The notes: a model not told the origin generated them from the sequence alone. A DNA stretch of 57,091 nt from Pseudanabaena cinerea FACHB-1277 (GCF_014696345.1 NZ_JACJPY010000018.1:1-57091), one strand, 5' to 3'. Shown: positions 1 through 6,979, numbered from the stretch's first letter. A program made the numbers and translations.

Positions 1-369
1 AATTTTGAAGGATTACCTGCAATTCTCAGAGAAAAATATGATCGGGGCGAGTACACGGAAATCCCAGATCTGCCCCATCCCTCACTGCCTTCTGATTGGG
101 ATAAGCTACTCAATCGCTTGCTTACAGGCGATCTGTATCCTCTTTTTCAATCAATTACCAACGCAGCTTTTTCAAATCCGATTTTGCTGGTGGCGCGAAA
201 TGATCTTTATGGTGCGATTAGCAACTCAAAGATTAGCGATCGCTTAGGGGCGCTTCGCGCTGGCTTAGATATGCTCTTGGCTTCGGGGTATGAGATGTCG
301 CCAGAAAATAAAAATCTGTGGAATCAGGCGATCGCTGAATTAAATTTTCCCGATGAGGTGAAATTATGA
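1..369 (+). CDS. Hypothetical protein, 5'-truncated by window edge
   Basis: The frame is open from base 1 to the stop at 367-369, giving 122 visible residues with no start codon, so the gene begins before the window. The sequence is soluble, with no membrane segment; the visible part has a Pro-rich stretch followed by a helical region. I recognise no family. Its stop overlaps the next start by four bases (ATGA), so it is the first visible member of a translationally coupled + strand operon of four genes. Confidence 0.7.
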   Translation, partial: NFEGLPAILREKYDRGEYTEIPDLPHPSLPSDWDKLLNRLLTGDLYPLFQSITNAAFSNPILLVARNDLYGAISNSKISDRLGALRAGLDMLLASGYEMSPENKNLWNQAIAELNFPDEVKL

Positions 370-728
370 CTCAAGTAATTGAAAGGCTTGCTAATGCCAC
401 TTTTCGCAGCCAATGGCAAAATATACCTGATAGCACTTTGAAGCTAAATTTTGATGTGCTGATTGACCATTTTGGGCTAACTGATGTGGGTAGCTTTTGC
501 CTTGTGCATTGGCAAGCAAAACCTAAGGGATTGCGGCGTTGGGGGGTGTATTGTCGCTCGGCTGATATGTATTACGCGGCTGATGAGATATTTTTTGATG
601 AAGGCTTGACGATCCAAACCTTGCAGATGGATGAGCGGGTGGTTAAAACTGTGCCAACGGCGGTGCTATTTTTGAATGGCGCGATCGCTGAAAGCATAAA
701 CAATCAAATATTGGTGACAAAGCTATGA
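366..728 (+). CDS. Hypothetical protein (120 aa)
   Basis: Begins in an ATGA overlap with the preceding gene and ends in an ATGA overlap with the next, which fixes both ends. It is a soluble alpha/beta-looking protein with a Trp- and Tyr-rich middle (residues 45-75) and an acidic patch. No motif is recognised. Coupling to its neighbours suggests that the four products are made in fixed ratio and may work together. Confidence 0.65.
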   Translation: MTQVIERLANATFRSQWQNIPDSTLKLNFDVLIDHFGLTDVGSFCLVHWQAKPKGLRRWGVYCRSADMYYAADEIFFDEGLTIQTLQMDERVVKTVPTAVLFLNGAIAESINNQILVTKL

Positions 729-997
729 GTATTGGTGACATTCTGGCGATCGCTACTTTTTTGATCTCCCTTTTGGTGATCGCCTATGGCTTTGGGGCAA
801 TGGCGAACCGTTTAGAGAAAGTGGAGCGCGATTTGAATGATTTAGGGGTGAAGGTATCAACAAACTTTCAAAGATGCGATAGCGATACCCGTGAGCTAGA
901 TCGCAAAATCTCTGGGCTTGCCAATAATTTCGCAAGGCTAGATGAGCGCTGCGCGATGCTTGAGCGTGAAGAGACGATTGGGAGGATGCGTGGGTAA
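725..997 (+). CDS. Small membrane-anchored coiled-coil protein (90 aa)
   Basis: One N-terminal membrane helix (about residues 5-27), then a charged heptad-like region (30-85) with repeated Leu/Val and Glu/Arg, typical of a coiled coil. The start overlaps the previous stop (ATGA). The layout resembles small phage or plasmid membrane proteins of the haemolysin-XhlA or spanin kind, but no family is assigned. Third gene of the coupled operon. Confidence 0.65.
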   Translation: MSIGDILAIATFLISLLVIAYGFGAMANRLEKVERDLNDLGVKVSTNFQRCDSDTRELDRKISGLANNFARLDERCAMLEREETIGRMRG

Positions 998-1413
998 TGG
1001 GTAAGATTTGTGACCGAAAAATCATTGTTTCGGCAATCATTACACTCCCAAATGGGACTATCTATAGATTTGAGAATCCACCTATCCCCCCTTTCTACAG
1101 ACAGCCGAGAATATGGGATATCAAAGGCGATTACAGCGTAACAATTTGGAATAACGATTCCATAAAAATGACTGCTGAAGAATTTAGATTCATTACTCCT
1201 AACAATCCTTCCCCACCCCCCCCTTCAGATATTTCGTATTTAGGGCTTTTTTCGGACAAGCAGGTTTTAACCATAACTAAAATTGAAGAATTTAGGGGTA
1301 ATTGCCAATGCACTCCTGATTCTTGTCGTGTGGATTGTGCTGGTGCGCCTGATGGATTTTGTTGTATTGATCACAGCCTCACGAATCGCTTGCTCCAAAC
1401 TTTGCAGGGTTGA
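997..1413 (+). CDS. Hypothetical protein with Cys-rich C-terminus (138 aa)
   Basis: The start overlaps the previous stop (TAATG). The N-terminal 75 residues look like beta structure. A Pro run (about residues 70-76) follows, and residues 102-125 hold seven cysteines in CxC...C...C...CC spacing, suggesting a metal site or disulfides. There is no signal peptide. Last gene of the + operon; it converges on the - strand gene that ends two bases downstream. Function unknown. Confidence 0.6.
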   Translation: MGKICDRKIIVSAIITLPNGTIYRFENPPIPPFYRQPRIWDIKGDYSVTIWNNDSIKMTAEEFRFITPNNPSPPPPSDISYLGLFSDKQVLTITKIEEFRGNCQCTPDSCRVDCAGAPDGFCCIDHSLTNRLLQTLQG

Positions 1414-1414
1414 G

Positions 1415-1609
1415 CTAACGTTTTAGCAAGGGTAATAAACCCATGACAGATAGCTGAAATGCGAGACCACATAACATCATTGCCAGAAAGTAAGGCAAGA
1501 TGCTCCATACACACCAAAGGAAAAATAGCAGTGAAGCGATCGCTGGAATTAGAAATAGCGATCGCAGATAAGTAAAAACTGACCTTGGCTTAGCTGATTT
1601 TAATTGCAT
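1415..1609 (-). CDS. Small membrane protein (64 aa)
   Basis: Two hydrophobic helices (about residues 14-36 and 38-58) after a basic N-terminus, so the N-terminus is probably cytoplasmic. It lies five bases downstream of the translocase gene on the same strand and is almost certainly cotranscribed with it. Its role may be tied to the translocase, for example as a membrane partner or, in an AICE-like reading, a spread-type protein; this is inference from position only. Confidence 0.5.
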   Translation of the reverse strand: MQLKSAKPRSVFTYLRSLFLIPAIASLLFFLWCVWSILPYFLAMMLCGLAFQLSVMGLLPLLKR

Positions 1610-1614
1610 AGTTG

Positions 1615-2901
1615 TTAACCTGCCGAAAATTCTAAATTGTCTGATTCACCACGAACGACACCGTGATTTTTATCGGCTAACCATTGAAAATATTGCCTGA
1701 TTTCTTTGGTGTCTGTGTCGCGAAATATCCTGATATTTTGTTTGACCTGCCTAGCCGTGATGTAGGTGTTTTGCTTTTTGGCATAGTTGACGATCGCCTC
1801 CAATGGTGTTGACAAACCTGTTGACAAATTGTCAACGGTTGACGAGTTGACAGGCGTTGACAGCCTTTTTGGCGTGTCAAAAAGGTCTAAATCGGTGTCA
1901 ACACTGTCAACGTCAACGCTGTCAACGGGGATGGTCACATAGTCTTTTGGCATCGGCAACTGTGGCAAAGCAACGCGATCAATCTTTGGTAATTCGCAGG
2001 GAAGATCGTCCAACATGGCGGGAAATTGGGCGGCGGCGATGAAGGTTTTAACCTGATCATCTTTGAGGGATTTGGCTCTATCCGCCGCAAATTTGCCAAG
2101 GCTGACGATCGCAAAGCATTCACGGATTGATCCTTGACCTTCAATGCCTAAACTCTTGACTTCGGAACCTTGGGACAAAATGATTAGCCTGATTTGGACT
2201 TTGCGGGCTTCTCTCACAATCAACATGATCTGTTCTGTAAACTTTTTGCCAAGGGTGGCAGCAGCAGCAGGGAACTCATCAATCAGCACTAGCAATGGTT
2301 CAAATTGCTTTTGTCCTTTGCCCCTTGCGTCATAGCGGCTATCCATGAGTTCGACTAAGCGATCAACTTCTTTGGCGATCGCTTTGTAATTTCTACCCAT
2401 GCCGATAACATTCATACCTTGCCAGTCATCGGGCGCGGCGTGGCTGTCTAGTACGATGCTTGGTGCTGAAGCATGGCTGACCAGATACTTAACCAAGGTG
2501 CTTTTGCCCGATCCTGTTTCGCCTAATACGAGAATGTGCGGCTTAGATAATGCTTTGCGGATGTCGGAAAACATTAGCGGCGCGGGTTGTGGCTCTGGTT
2601 CAGGCATTGCGCTTTGGGGGCGCATTTCATGATCGATATACCTTTGATATGAATTTTGAGATTGAATTTCGCTGATGTGGCGGTAATTCAGTGTGTAGGC
2701 TTGCAGATCGTCTAGACGTTTAGAGACTGCGAACAGAATCGCGCTGTTGCCAAACATAAATAGCTTTGGGGCTATGCCCTGACGGGGAAGCATCACAAAT
2801 ATGCAGGAACAAATTGCTAGTCCATAGGCGGCTATGGAGCAATGCCGACTGTGGCGAGTTACGCGATCGCTAAGTAGTAGTTGAGATGGGTGCATATTCA
2901 T
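1615..2901 (-). CDS. Membrane-anchored FtsK/HerA-type DNA translocase
   Basis: 428 residues. The N-terminus has two hydrophobic helices (about 22-40 and 44-60), then a linker. The P-loop ATPase domain has Walker A GETGSGKST at 127-135 and Walker B LLVLIDEF at 203-210. A low-complexity linker (about 326-365) is rich in Val-Asp and Ser-Thr-Pro, and the last 60 residues look like a winged helix. This order matches DNA-pumping ATPases of the FtsK/TraB class, where the C-terminal winged helix reads a short repeated DNA motif. The expected role is moving element DNA through a membrane pore during transfer. A terminator sits just before the gene, so it may have its own promoter or depend on read-through. 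A VirD4-type coupling protein is the alternative. Confidence 0.75.
   Translation of the reverse strand: MNMHPSQLLLSDRVTRHSRHCSIAAYGLAICSCIFVMLPRQGIAPKLFMFGNSAILFAVSKRLDDLQAYTLNYRHISEIQSQNSYQRYIDHEMRPQSAMPEPEPQPAPLMFSDIRKALSKPHILVLGETGSGKSTLVKYLVSHASAPSIVLDSHAAPDDWQGMNVIGMGRNYKAIAKEVDRLVELMDSRYDARGKGQKQFEPLLVLIDEFPAAAATLGKKFTEQIMLIVREARKVQIRLIILSQGSEVKSLGIEGQGSIRECFAIVSLGKFAADRAKSLKDDQVKTFIAAAQFPAMLDDLPCELPKIDRVALPQLPMPKDYVTIPVDSVDVDSVDTDLDLFDTPKRLSTPVNSSTVDNLSTGLSTPLEAIVNYAKKQNTYITARQVKQNIRIFRDTDTKEIRQYFQWLADKNHGVVRGESDNLEFSAG
1808..1926. repeat. Cluster of ten GTTGAC/GTCAAC hexamers in the translocase gene
   Basis: GTTGAC begins at 1808, 1820, 1838, 1846 and 1856; the reverse complement GTCAAC begins at 1831, 1897, 1906, 1912 and 1921. 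Most are extended to GTTGACA/TGTCAAC. The copies fall in different reading frames of the gene and so encode different residues (Val-Asp, Val-Asn, or Leu-Ser-Thr), which argues that the DNA word is conserved rather than the peptide. Position and form recall the clt/TRS repeats read by Streptomyces TraB translocases. Confidence 0.7.
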
Positions 2902-2903
2902 AC

Positions 2904-2926
2904 AAAAAAAGCGCTCATGGCGCTTT
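2904..2926 (-). terminator. Rho-independent terminator upstream of the translocase gene
   Basis: On the - strand AAAGCGC, a five-base loop and GCGCTTT are followed by a run of T. It stops transcription of the operon that ends at 2932 and lies directly before the translocase start (2901), so it separates or attenuates translocase expression from the upstream operon. Confidence 0.7.
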
Positions 2927-2931
2927 GATTT

Positions 2932-3234
2932 TTAGGACTTTTGGCAAGCTTCTAGGGCTTGCTTTAACTGCTGTTCGGTCATGTTTTGGGTGCTGATATT
3001 GCCAATATCGCAGTTTAGCTTTTGCAGTTCTTGCTCTAGGGCTTTGCGGTCAGCAAGTTTGGTTTTTGGGTGCAGGCGTTGCGGTGGTGGTGATGGTTGT
3101 GCGATCGCTTCTTCTTGTTTGGGCTGCTCTTTGGCAATAGGGCGGGTCAATCCCTCAAGGAAGTAGCCAAATAGCGATCCACTAGTGAAGGTCAGGAAGA
3201 TGATCGCCGCCCAAAATTTAATCTTCGTCATCAT
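2932..3234 (-). CDS. Single-pass membrane protein with Pro-rich linker (100 aa)
   Basis: One N-terminal membrane helix (about residues 6-25), a Pro/Gln/Glu-rich spacer and a C-terminal helical region with two cysteines. The start is taken at the ATG at 3234, which overlaps the end of the acidic gene upstream by 17 bases; ATG 3231 is equally good, and the frame is open further up to 3270. No family recognised. Last gene before the terminator at 2904-2926. Confidence 0.55.
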   Translation of the reverse strand: MMTKIKFWAAIIFLTFTSGSLFGYFLEGLTRPIAKEQPKQEEAIAQPSPPPQRLHPKTKLADRKALEQELQKLNCDIGNISTQNMTEQQLKQALEACQKS

Positions 3235-3340
3235 CTGGTTCATCTGGTTCATCCTCCTCTTCGTCATCATCGGAATCCCACCAGTCTGGGTTAGCGTTGG
3301 TTAGGGCATCCCAGAATGTCCATTTTTTGGGGTCACTCAT
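3218..3340 (-). CDS. Tiny acidic-tail protein (40 aa)
   Basis: Starts at the ATG at 3340 in an ATGA overlap with the stop of the gene upstream. After a Trp-rich N-terminal half (WTFWDAL, then PDWW), the last 20 residues are almost all Asp/Glu. Such tails occur in DNA mimics, SSB-like interaction tails and histone-like inhibitors, but nothing more specific is supported. It is kept as a gene because of the coupled overlaps on both sides. Confidence 0.5.
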   Translation of the reverse strand: MSDPKKWTFWDALTNANPDWWDSDDDEEEDEPDEPDDDED

Positions 3341-3699
3341 GCTGCTTGATCCTCTGGTTCGATGAGTGCCACTGATTGCGCTTCGATTTCGTTGGTGGCA
3401 ACAAAGGAGGCATTGCCACTGACAAACCAACGGATAAATTTGCGCTGAATCCCTACAAGAACGGCTTTCTTTACCGCTTTCCAGTCGATGTTATCAAGTA
3501 GCTCATCGGCTACGATCTGCTCAAGGGTCAGGGTTTCTTCAGGGTTGTCATCGATGCTGATGTCAAGATTTTGATCGGGGTTGTCATCGATGCTGATGTC
3601 AAGATTTTGATCGGGGTTGGCATCGACTGCTAGGAGTTTGTTTAATTTGCGTGTCATGATGTTGATTGAATAATTTTGACGGTGTGGGCTGCGGCTCAT
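3337..3699 (-). CDS. Hypothetical protein with internal 12-residue duplication (120 aa)
   Basis: The start at 3699 overlaps the upstream stop (ATGA); an internal Met at 3657 is a possible alternative. Residues about 28-51 are two exact copies of a 12-residue acidic unit (beginning NPDQNLD), encoded by a perfect 36-bp tandem repeat. The C-terminal half is helical and mixed-charge. No family recognised. Member of the - strand operon headed by the Xre regulator at 4401-4628. Confidence 0.55.
   Translation of the reverse strand: MSRSPHRQNYSINIMTRKLNKLLAVDANPDQNLDISIDDNPDQNLDISIDDNPEETLTLEQIVADELLDNIDWKAVKKAVLVGIQRKFIRWFVSGNASFVATNEIEAQSVALIEPEDQAA
3545..3616. repeat. Perfect 36-bp tandem duplication
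   Basis: Two identical 36-base copies (3545-3580 and 3581-3616) with a decayed third start after 3617. The repeat is in frame, adding 12 residues to the host protein. Perfect identity implies a recent duplication or ongoing copy-number change. Confidence 0.9.
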
Positions 3700-3917
3700 G
3701 CCGTTTTTTTAATGATGTATTTTGTACAAAACTGGCGACCGTATCCTTTGGGCCCTAGCTCTTTCCAGTTGATATGCTCTGGGCTGTATTGCCACAAAAC
3801 ATAAACGGCGTAAGGTGTTAGGTGATCTATGAATCCGTCTCCTAAATACGGTTCGTTTTTGTGGTAAACCAAATCGCCTAAAGAGTAGTCATCGCCAAAT
3901 AGATTAGGGCGTGGCAT
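3696..3917 (-). CDS. Hypothetical small protein (73 aa)
   Basis: The start is placed at the ATG at 3917, overlapping the lipoprotein gene by 14 bases; the frame is open upstream to 3962. The sequence contains LGDLVYHKNE and many aromatic residues, like small SH3-type or DUF beta-barrel proteins seen in plasmid operons. There is no membrane segment. Its stop overlaps the next start (ATGA). Function unknown. Confidence 0.5.
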   Translation of the reverse strand: MPRPNLFGDDYSLGDLVYHKNEPYLGDGFIDHLTPYAVYVLWQYSPEHINWKELGPKGYGRQFCTKYIIKKTA

Positions 3918-4404
3918 CGTCAGGCAAACAGGCTTTTGACGATTCAGGGTCAGGGATTGCACTGCCTGAAAACAAGACTTTTCCGCACTCTTTACCGTTT
4001 TTACGAATAAAAACTTTGGGCTTTACATTGTCTTCAAAGGTATGTAGGGATGCACCGACACTCGCATTATTGGGCAATTCAAGCTTGACGCTAAAGGGTA
4101 AAACGCCCTTTACTTCCTCAATCTGTCCTGCACCAAAATCATCTCGTTTATGGATTGAATACATCCCAGTTACCGAAACCCCTGCCTTGCCTTCATAACG
4201 AATTTCGTAAGTGTCTTTAGCCTGTGGCAAGGCTTTTGGGCTTGGGTTAGGGCTGGCAATTGGCGCGACGGCGGCGGGCGCTTTGGCTTCTGGTGTGGCA
4301 GTGACTGTCGCAGTGACGGTCACTGTGGGGACTGGGTTGATTTGGGGTAAATACCCACAACCTGTAAGTAACAAGCTAATCAAAGTTAAGCGGCGATCGC
4401 TCAT
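3904..4404 (-). CDS. Lipoprotein with MmpS-like beta-sandwich pattern
   Basis: 166 residues. A short basic N-terminus and hydrophobic core end in the lipobox LLTGC (Cys at about 16), so it is exported and lipid-anchored. A Thr/Val and Ala/Pro-rich stalk (20-62) follows. The C-terminal 100 residues are predicted beta, with an LPFSVKLELPNNA pattern and two cysteines near the end, reminiscent of MmpS-like proteins common in actinobacteria; that match is from memory and weak. The start overlaps the upstream regulator's stop by four bases, so it is the first structural gene of the operon. It may act at the cell surface during transfer. Confidence 0.6.
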   Translation of the reverse strand: MSDRRLTLISLLLTGCGYLPQINPVPTVTVTATVTATPEAKAPAAVAPIASPNPSPKALPQAKDTYEIRYEGKAGVSVTGMYSIHKRDDFGAGQIEEVKGVLPFSVKLELPNNASVGASLHTFEDNVKPKVFIRKNGKECGKVLFSGSAIPDPESSKACLPDDATP

Positions 4405-4628
4405 GTAGTTTCCTCAACCTCTTTCATTACAAATAAATCACCCACTTCACAGTTGAAGTGGTTGCACAGCGTGTTGATCGTGGCTGCATCAATGCGATCA
4501 AACTCATTGTTATGCAGCTTATTAACGGTTGCTGTGCTTAATCCAGTCAGGCGAGAAAGTTCACGCTGGCTTAATCGCGTGTCTCTTTCTTTCATCAAAA
4601 CGGCTAAGCGGCAATACATTTTTTTCAC
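4401..4628 (-). CDS. Xre/Cro-type transcriptional regulator (75 aa)
   Basis: A single HTH_3-like domain: residues about 18-60 hold LSQRELSRLTGLSTATVNKL, the classic Cro/CI helix-turn-helix, followed by the closing helices and a short tail ending at VGDLFVM. It matches YozG/Cro-size regulators. It opens the - strand operon toward the lipoprotein and faces the + strand gene at 4804 across a promoter region with repeated TAGCTA and ACAATG words, so it probably represses itself and that gene. Confidence 0.85.
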   Translation of the reverse strand: MKKMYCRLAVLMKERDTRLSQRELSRLTGLSTATVNKLHNNEFDRIDAATINTLCNHFNCEVGDLFVMKEVEETT

Positions 4629-4644
4629 ACACTAATTGTACTTG

Positions 4645-4750
4645 TTAGCTAAAACAATGCAATACAAGGCTTAGCTACTTCATTACAGTAGCAATATAAC
4701 ATACTTTTGTCTATAGACTTGACAATGTAGTAGGTAGCTGATACATTGTT
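4645..4750. promoter_or_regulatory. Likely operators of the 4401-4628 regulator
   Basis: TTAGCTA at 4645 and 4671 and GTAGCTGA at 4734, together with ACAATG near 4654 and 4723 and its inverse CATTGT at 4744, are spread between two divergent genes. Repeats overlapping a promoter next to a Xre gene are the usual operator layout. Assignment to this regulator is inference. Confidence 0.5.
4719..4747 (+). promoter_or_regulatory. Sigma70-type promoter for the gene at 4804
   Basis: TTGACA (4719-4724), a 17-base spacer, then TACATT (4742-4747). The leader that follows holds a small hairpin (AAGCGG/CCGCTT, 4755-4775) and an AGGAG ribosome binding site just before ATG 4804. Confidence 0.65.
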
Positions 4751-4803
4751 ATTCAAGCGGGTAACAAAACCGCTTAGAACCTTGAAAACCGAATAGGAGA
4801 CAC

Positions 4804-5253
4804 ATGGAATCCAACAACAGGAAAGACCCGTTTGGTGGTCAGTTTGGACACATTCAAGTACCAGACAGAGGCATTGCTGACGCTGGGGCTTATAGCATTC
4901 TCAACGGCATCATGATGTTTGGGCTAGGTATGCTCGCTCAAGAAAATGAGCGTAACTACCAAGAAAAAATCCAAGCACAAAGGATCGCCGAGCTAGAGAA
5001 GCAACACGCTTATGAGCTAAGGGCTAAGGAGCTAGAGCTAATGGGGAGGGCGCAGGTGGAAGCGAAACAGCAACCACCGCAAGTTAACCCCTATCGCGGT
5101 GCAAACACAGTGGCAGAGCTAGAGAAAATCCTGCTAGGTCACTCACCCTCACCACAGCGTGAGGCTGTACTGCGAGAGCTGGCTAAGTACCCTGAGACGA
5201 TGCCCCTAGCTCAACTCCCTACTGCTACCACCAGACTGCTAACTGGCAAATAA
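4804..5253 (+). CDS. Hypothetical protein with coiled-coil centre (149 aa)
   Basis: Strong AGGAG seven bases before the ATG and a consensus promoter upstream suggest good expression. Residues 28-45 are a Gly/Met-rich hydrophobic stretch, 46-85 a charged coiled coil rich in Glu, Gln, Arg and Ala, and the C-terminal third a soluble helical part. No family recognised. It stands as a single transcription unit or leads into the gene at 5311, which ends at a terminator. Confidence 0.6.
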   Translation: MESNNRKDPFGGQFGHIQVPDRGIADAGAYSILNGIMMFGLGMLAQENERNYQEKIQAQRIAELEKQHAYELRAKELELMGRAQVEAKQQPPQVNPYRGANTVAELEKILLGHSPSPQREAVLRELAKYPETMPLAQLPTATTRLLTGK

Positions 5254-5310
5254 AAAACAAGCTTGGGGGAAACCCCAAGCCCTCTAAAACTCTTACCCAA
5301 ATTAAACACC

Positions 5311-5529
5311 ATGCAAGCTCAAGATTTGAACCGCTTTGATTTATTTTTCTTGCCTAACTGCGACCACAAGGGTACGACCATCAACACGGTCTATCAGGTC
5401 AAAGAACACACCGATGACGGAATTATCGCTCACGGCTCTTTGCAAAGCCAGTACGGATCGCTAAACCTAGACTTTTACCTCCCCAACTGGGCAGAGGTAG
5501 AGCTATTACCAATCGAGCAAGCACTATAA
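5311..5529 (+). CDS. Hypothetical protein (72 aa)
   Basis: The start is taken at ATG 5311, because the upstream in-frame extension (from 5263) reads through the spacer after the previous gene. It is a compact beta-rich protein ending in ELLPIEQAL. The stop is followed within ten bases by a strong terminator, closing the transcription unit that begins at 4804. Confidence 0.55.
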   Translation: MQAQDLNRFDLFFLPNCDHKGTTINTVYQVKEHTDDGIIAHGSLQSQYGSLNLDFYLPNWAEVELLPIEQAL

Positions 5530-5537
5530 ATCCTACC

Positions 5538-5563
5538 GCCCCCCTGTTGGGGGGCTTTTACTT
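5538..5563 (+). terminator. Rho-independent terminator
   Basis: Perfect seven-base stem GCCCCCC/GGGGGGC with a TGTT loop, then TTTTACTTT. Ends the 4804-5529 unit. Confidence 0.85.
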
Positions 5564-5585
5564 TATCCAGAAACAAACAAAATCT

Positions 5586-5846
5586 ATGCTTGAGCAATAC
5601 ATTAAAACCCCCGCCAATTCCGACTATGTTTCAGATTTTTTGGTACTACCTGAGGGGCTGAACGAAGAAGTTGTGATTGATATTTTCGTTGAGTACTTGG
5701 CTCCCATGAGGCTATCGCGCCGTGACACCTATGAGCATATGGCGGCTTTGCTGGGAGAGTGCAGCTTTATCGAAAAATACGAGTTCAGCGATGAGGGCCC
5801 TAAAAGCTTCACTGTCCTCCGCTATGAAGTCGAAATCAGCATCTAA
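5586..5846 (+). CDS. Hypothetical protein (86 aa)
   Basis: Start at ATG 5586; an upstream in-frame start at 5547 would lie inside the preceding terminator. It is a small soluble alpha/beta protein with many acidic residues. It sits between two terminators, so it is either transcribed by read-through or from a promoter I cannot identify in the 40-base gap. Function unknown. Confidence 0.5.
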   Translation: MLEQYIKTPANSDYVSDFLVLPEGLNEEVVIDIFVEYLAPMRLSRRDTYEHMAALLGECSFIEKYEFSDEGPKSFTVLRYEVEISI

Positions 5847-5849
5847 AAA

Positions 5850-5886
5850 AAGGGGCGATCGCTAACTTAGCGATCGCCCCTTTTTT
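5850..5886. terminator. Bidirectional terminator built on HIP1 octamers
   Basis: A-tract, GGGGCGATCGCTA (5852-5864), three-base loop, TAGCGATCGCCCC (5868-5880), then T-tract. The 13-base perfect stem lies between convergent genes and works in both directions; it contains GCGATCGC in both arms. Confidence 0.9.
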
Positions 5887-6196
5887 ATGGCTTATTTCTC
5901 CTGTTCATCTGCCCGATCTGATGCTTCAGTCTATTCAATTCGCGCTCAATCTCTAAGTGATCATCAGGCTTAGCCACCTTTGTGGGCTTAGCCTGTGGCA
6001 ATGGCTCATCCTTTTTGCCCTCACTCATCACCAATCGCCACGCCACGACCAGCAAAGCCAAAACTGTCAAAAGTGGCACTGCGTAAAACAAAAATATCAA
6101 TGCAAAGCCCAAAAATATCTCTAGAAAGTGACTAGCCAATACAGCGATCGCTATCCCCAATATCACTAATAACAAAAGTCTAGTTGATGTACTCAT
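5885..6196 (-). CDS. Two-helix membrane protein with charged tail (103 aa)
   Basis: Two hydrophobic segments (about residues 5-25 and 27-57, the second long enough to span twice), then a cytoplasmic tail of Lys/Glu/Pro and a short coiled coil. It is last of three genes in the repressor operon (6885 to 5885). Membrane proteins cotranscribed with a prophage-type repressor are often superinfection-exclusion factors; here that is inference from position. Confidence 0.6.
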   Translation of the reverse strand: MSTSTRLLLLVILGIAIAVLASHFLEIFLGFALIFLFYAVPLLTVLALLVVAWRLVMSEGKKDEPLPQAKPTKVAKPDDHLEIERELNRLKHQIGQMNRRNKP

Positions 6197-6205
6197 GCCA
6201 ATAGT

Positions 6206-6538
6206 TTAAATGTCATATCTACCGCTTGTAACCATCCGTCCCCCAAAAATCATTGCCGCTATCCCGATAAAAACCTCAGCCAATGATGTCGGCGTGATGG
6301 TAACTATCCCACCCATAAATATCAAAACCACGGACAGCAAAAGCATGATGAAACCTGCATTACGAGATTGCGGACTGCCAAACAAAAAAGTACATATGCC
6401 ACCAATCAGTAAAACAAGGCTGCCCCCTGCGGCAAGTCCTCTAAATGTGAACAATGATATTTGTGAGCTAAAGATTATGTTCTGACCTAGAAACCAGAAT
6501 CCAAAAAAGAACAGTCCTAACCCAGCTAAACGGATCAT
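6206..6538 (-). CDS. Four-helix membrane protein (110 aa)
   Basis: Four hydrophobic segments spread over the whole length (about 3-22, 30-50, 58-78 and 83-104) with very short loops. The ATG overlaps the repressor's stop by one base (TAATG), so it is expressed with the repressor while the element is quiescent. An exclusion or immunity role is plausible but not shown by sequence. Confidence 0.6.
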   Translation of the reverse strand: MIRLAGLGLFFFGFWFLGQNIIFSSQISLFTFRGLAAGGSLVLLIGGICTFLFGSPQSRNAGFIMLLLSVVLIFMGGIVTITPTSLAEVFIGIAAMIFGGRMVTSGRYDI

Positions 6539-6885
6539 TATTTACTCCCTACCATCTGAACTACGCGATCGCTCAAAAACTTAAAAACCTCTAACTGGTC
6601 ATTAGTTGGCAAGGAATCAATTTCTTTTTTTACCTTGTCCAAACGCAATGGTGAAACTTTTTTTTGACTCAAAGGTTTGCCAGTAATCATAGTTTGAAGC
6701 TCTTCAAGCGAGTACCCCAACACAGGGGCAAGCATAACAAGATTTTCGCGATCAGGTAGTCTCTCGCCAGCTTCCCAACTACCTATAGTCGTGTGACTAA
6801 CGCCCACCAAACGAGCAAACTCAACTTTGGTGCGCGATCCTCTGGCTTCTTTGATTAATCTTGCAAACCTTTCTTTGTCATTCAT
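6538..6885 (-). CDS. Xre/CI-type repressor of the element
   Basis: 115 residues from the ATG at 6885. The frame is open 60 bases further, but that stretch lies in the operator region. The N-terminal helix-turn-helix (about residues 18-42: FARLVGVSHTTIGSWEAG) is a textbook HTH_3 domain. The C-terminal 50 residues are helical and probably mediate dimerisation; there is no LexA/CI-type peptidase domain, so induction by self-cleavage is unlikely. It faces the + strand operon leading to rep, xis and int across a repeat-rich spacer, the arrangement of a lysogeny repressor. It also drives the two membrane genes behind it. Confidence 0.85.
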   Translation of the reverse strand: MNDKERFARLIKEARGSRTKVEFARLVGVSHTTIGSWEAGERLPDRENLVMLAPVLGYSLEELQTMITGKPLSQKKVSPLRLDKVKKEIDSLPTNDQLEVFKFLSDRVVQMVGSK

Positions 6886-6979
6886 AAATGCAAGCACACA
6901 AACATGAATGAATATTAGCATTCTTTTGTGAATGTATCCGTTCATACTTGACTATCCATATGAATGTGTGCATTAATTC
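6886..6979. promoter_or_regulatory. Divergent operator/promoter region with repeated TGAAT words
   Basis: Between the repressor and the + operon, TGAAT/ATTCA words recur in both orientations, many extended to ATGAATG or GTTCAT, and further copies continue into the first bases of the downstream gene. TTGACT at 6948-6953 could be the -35 box of the rightward promoter; no good -10 box is evident. Binding by the adjacent repressor is inference. Confidence 0.6.

Noticed and set aside
1808-1926. Peptide repeat selected for protein function in the translocase linker
   Set aside because: The same DNA word occurs in different frames and gives different residues, so a protein-level reason does not explain it.
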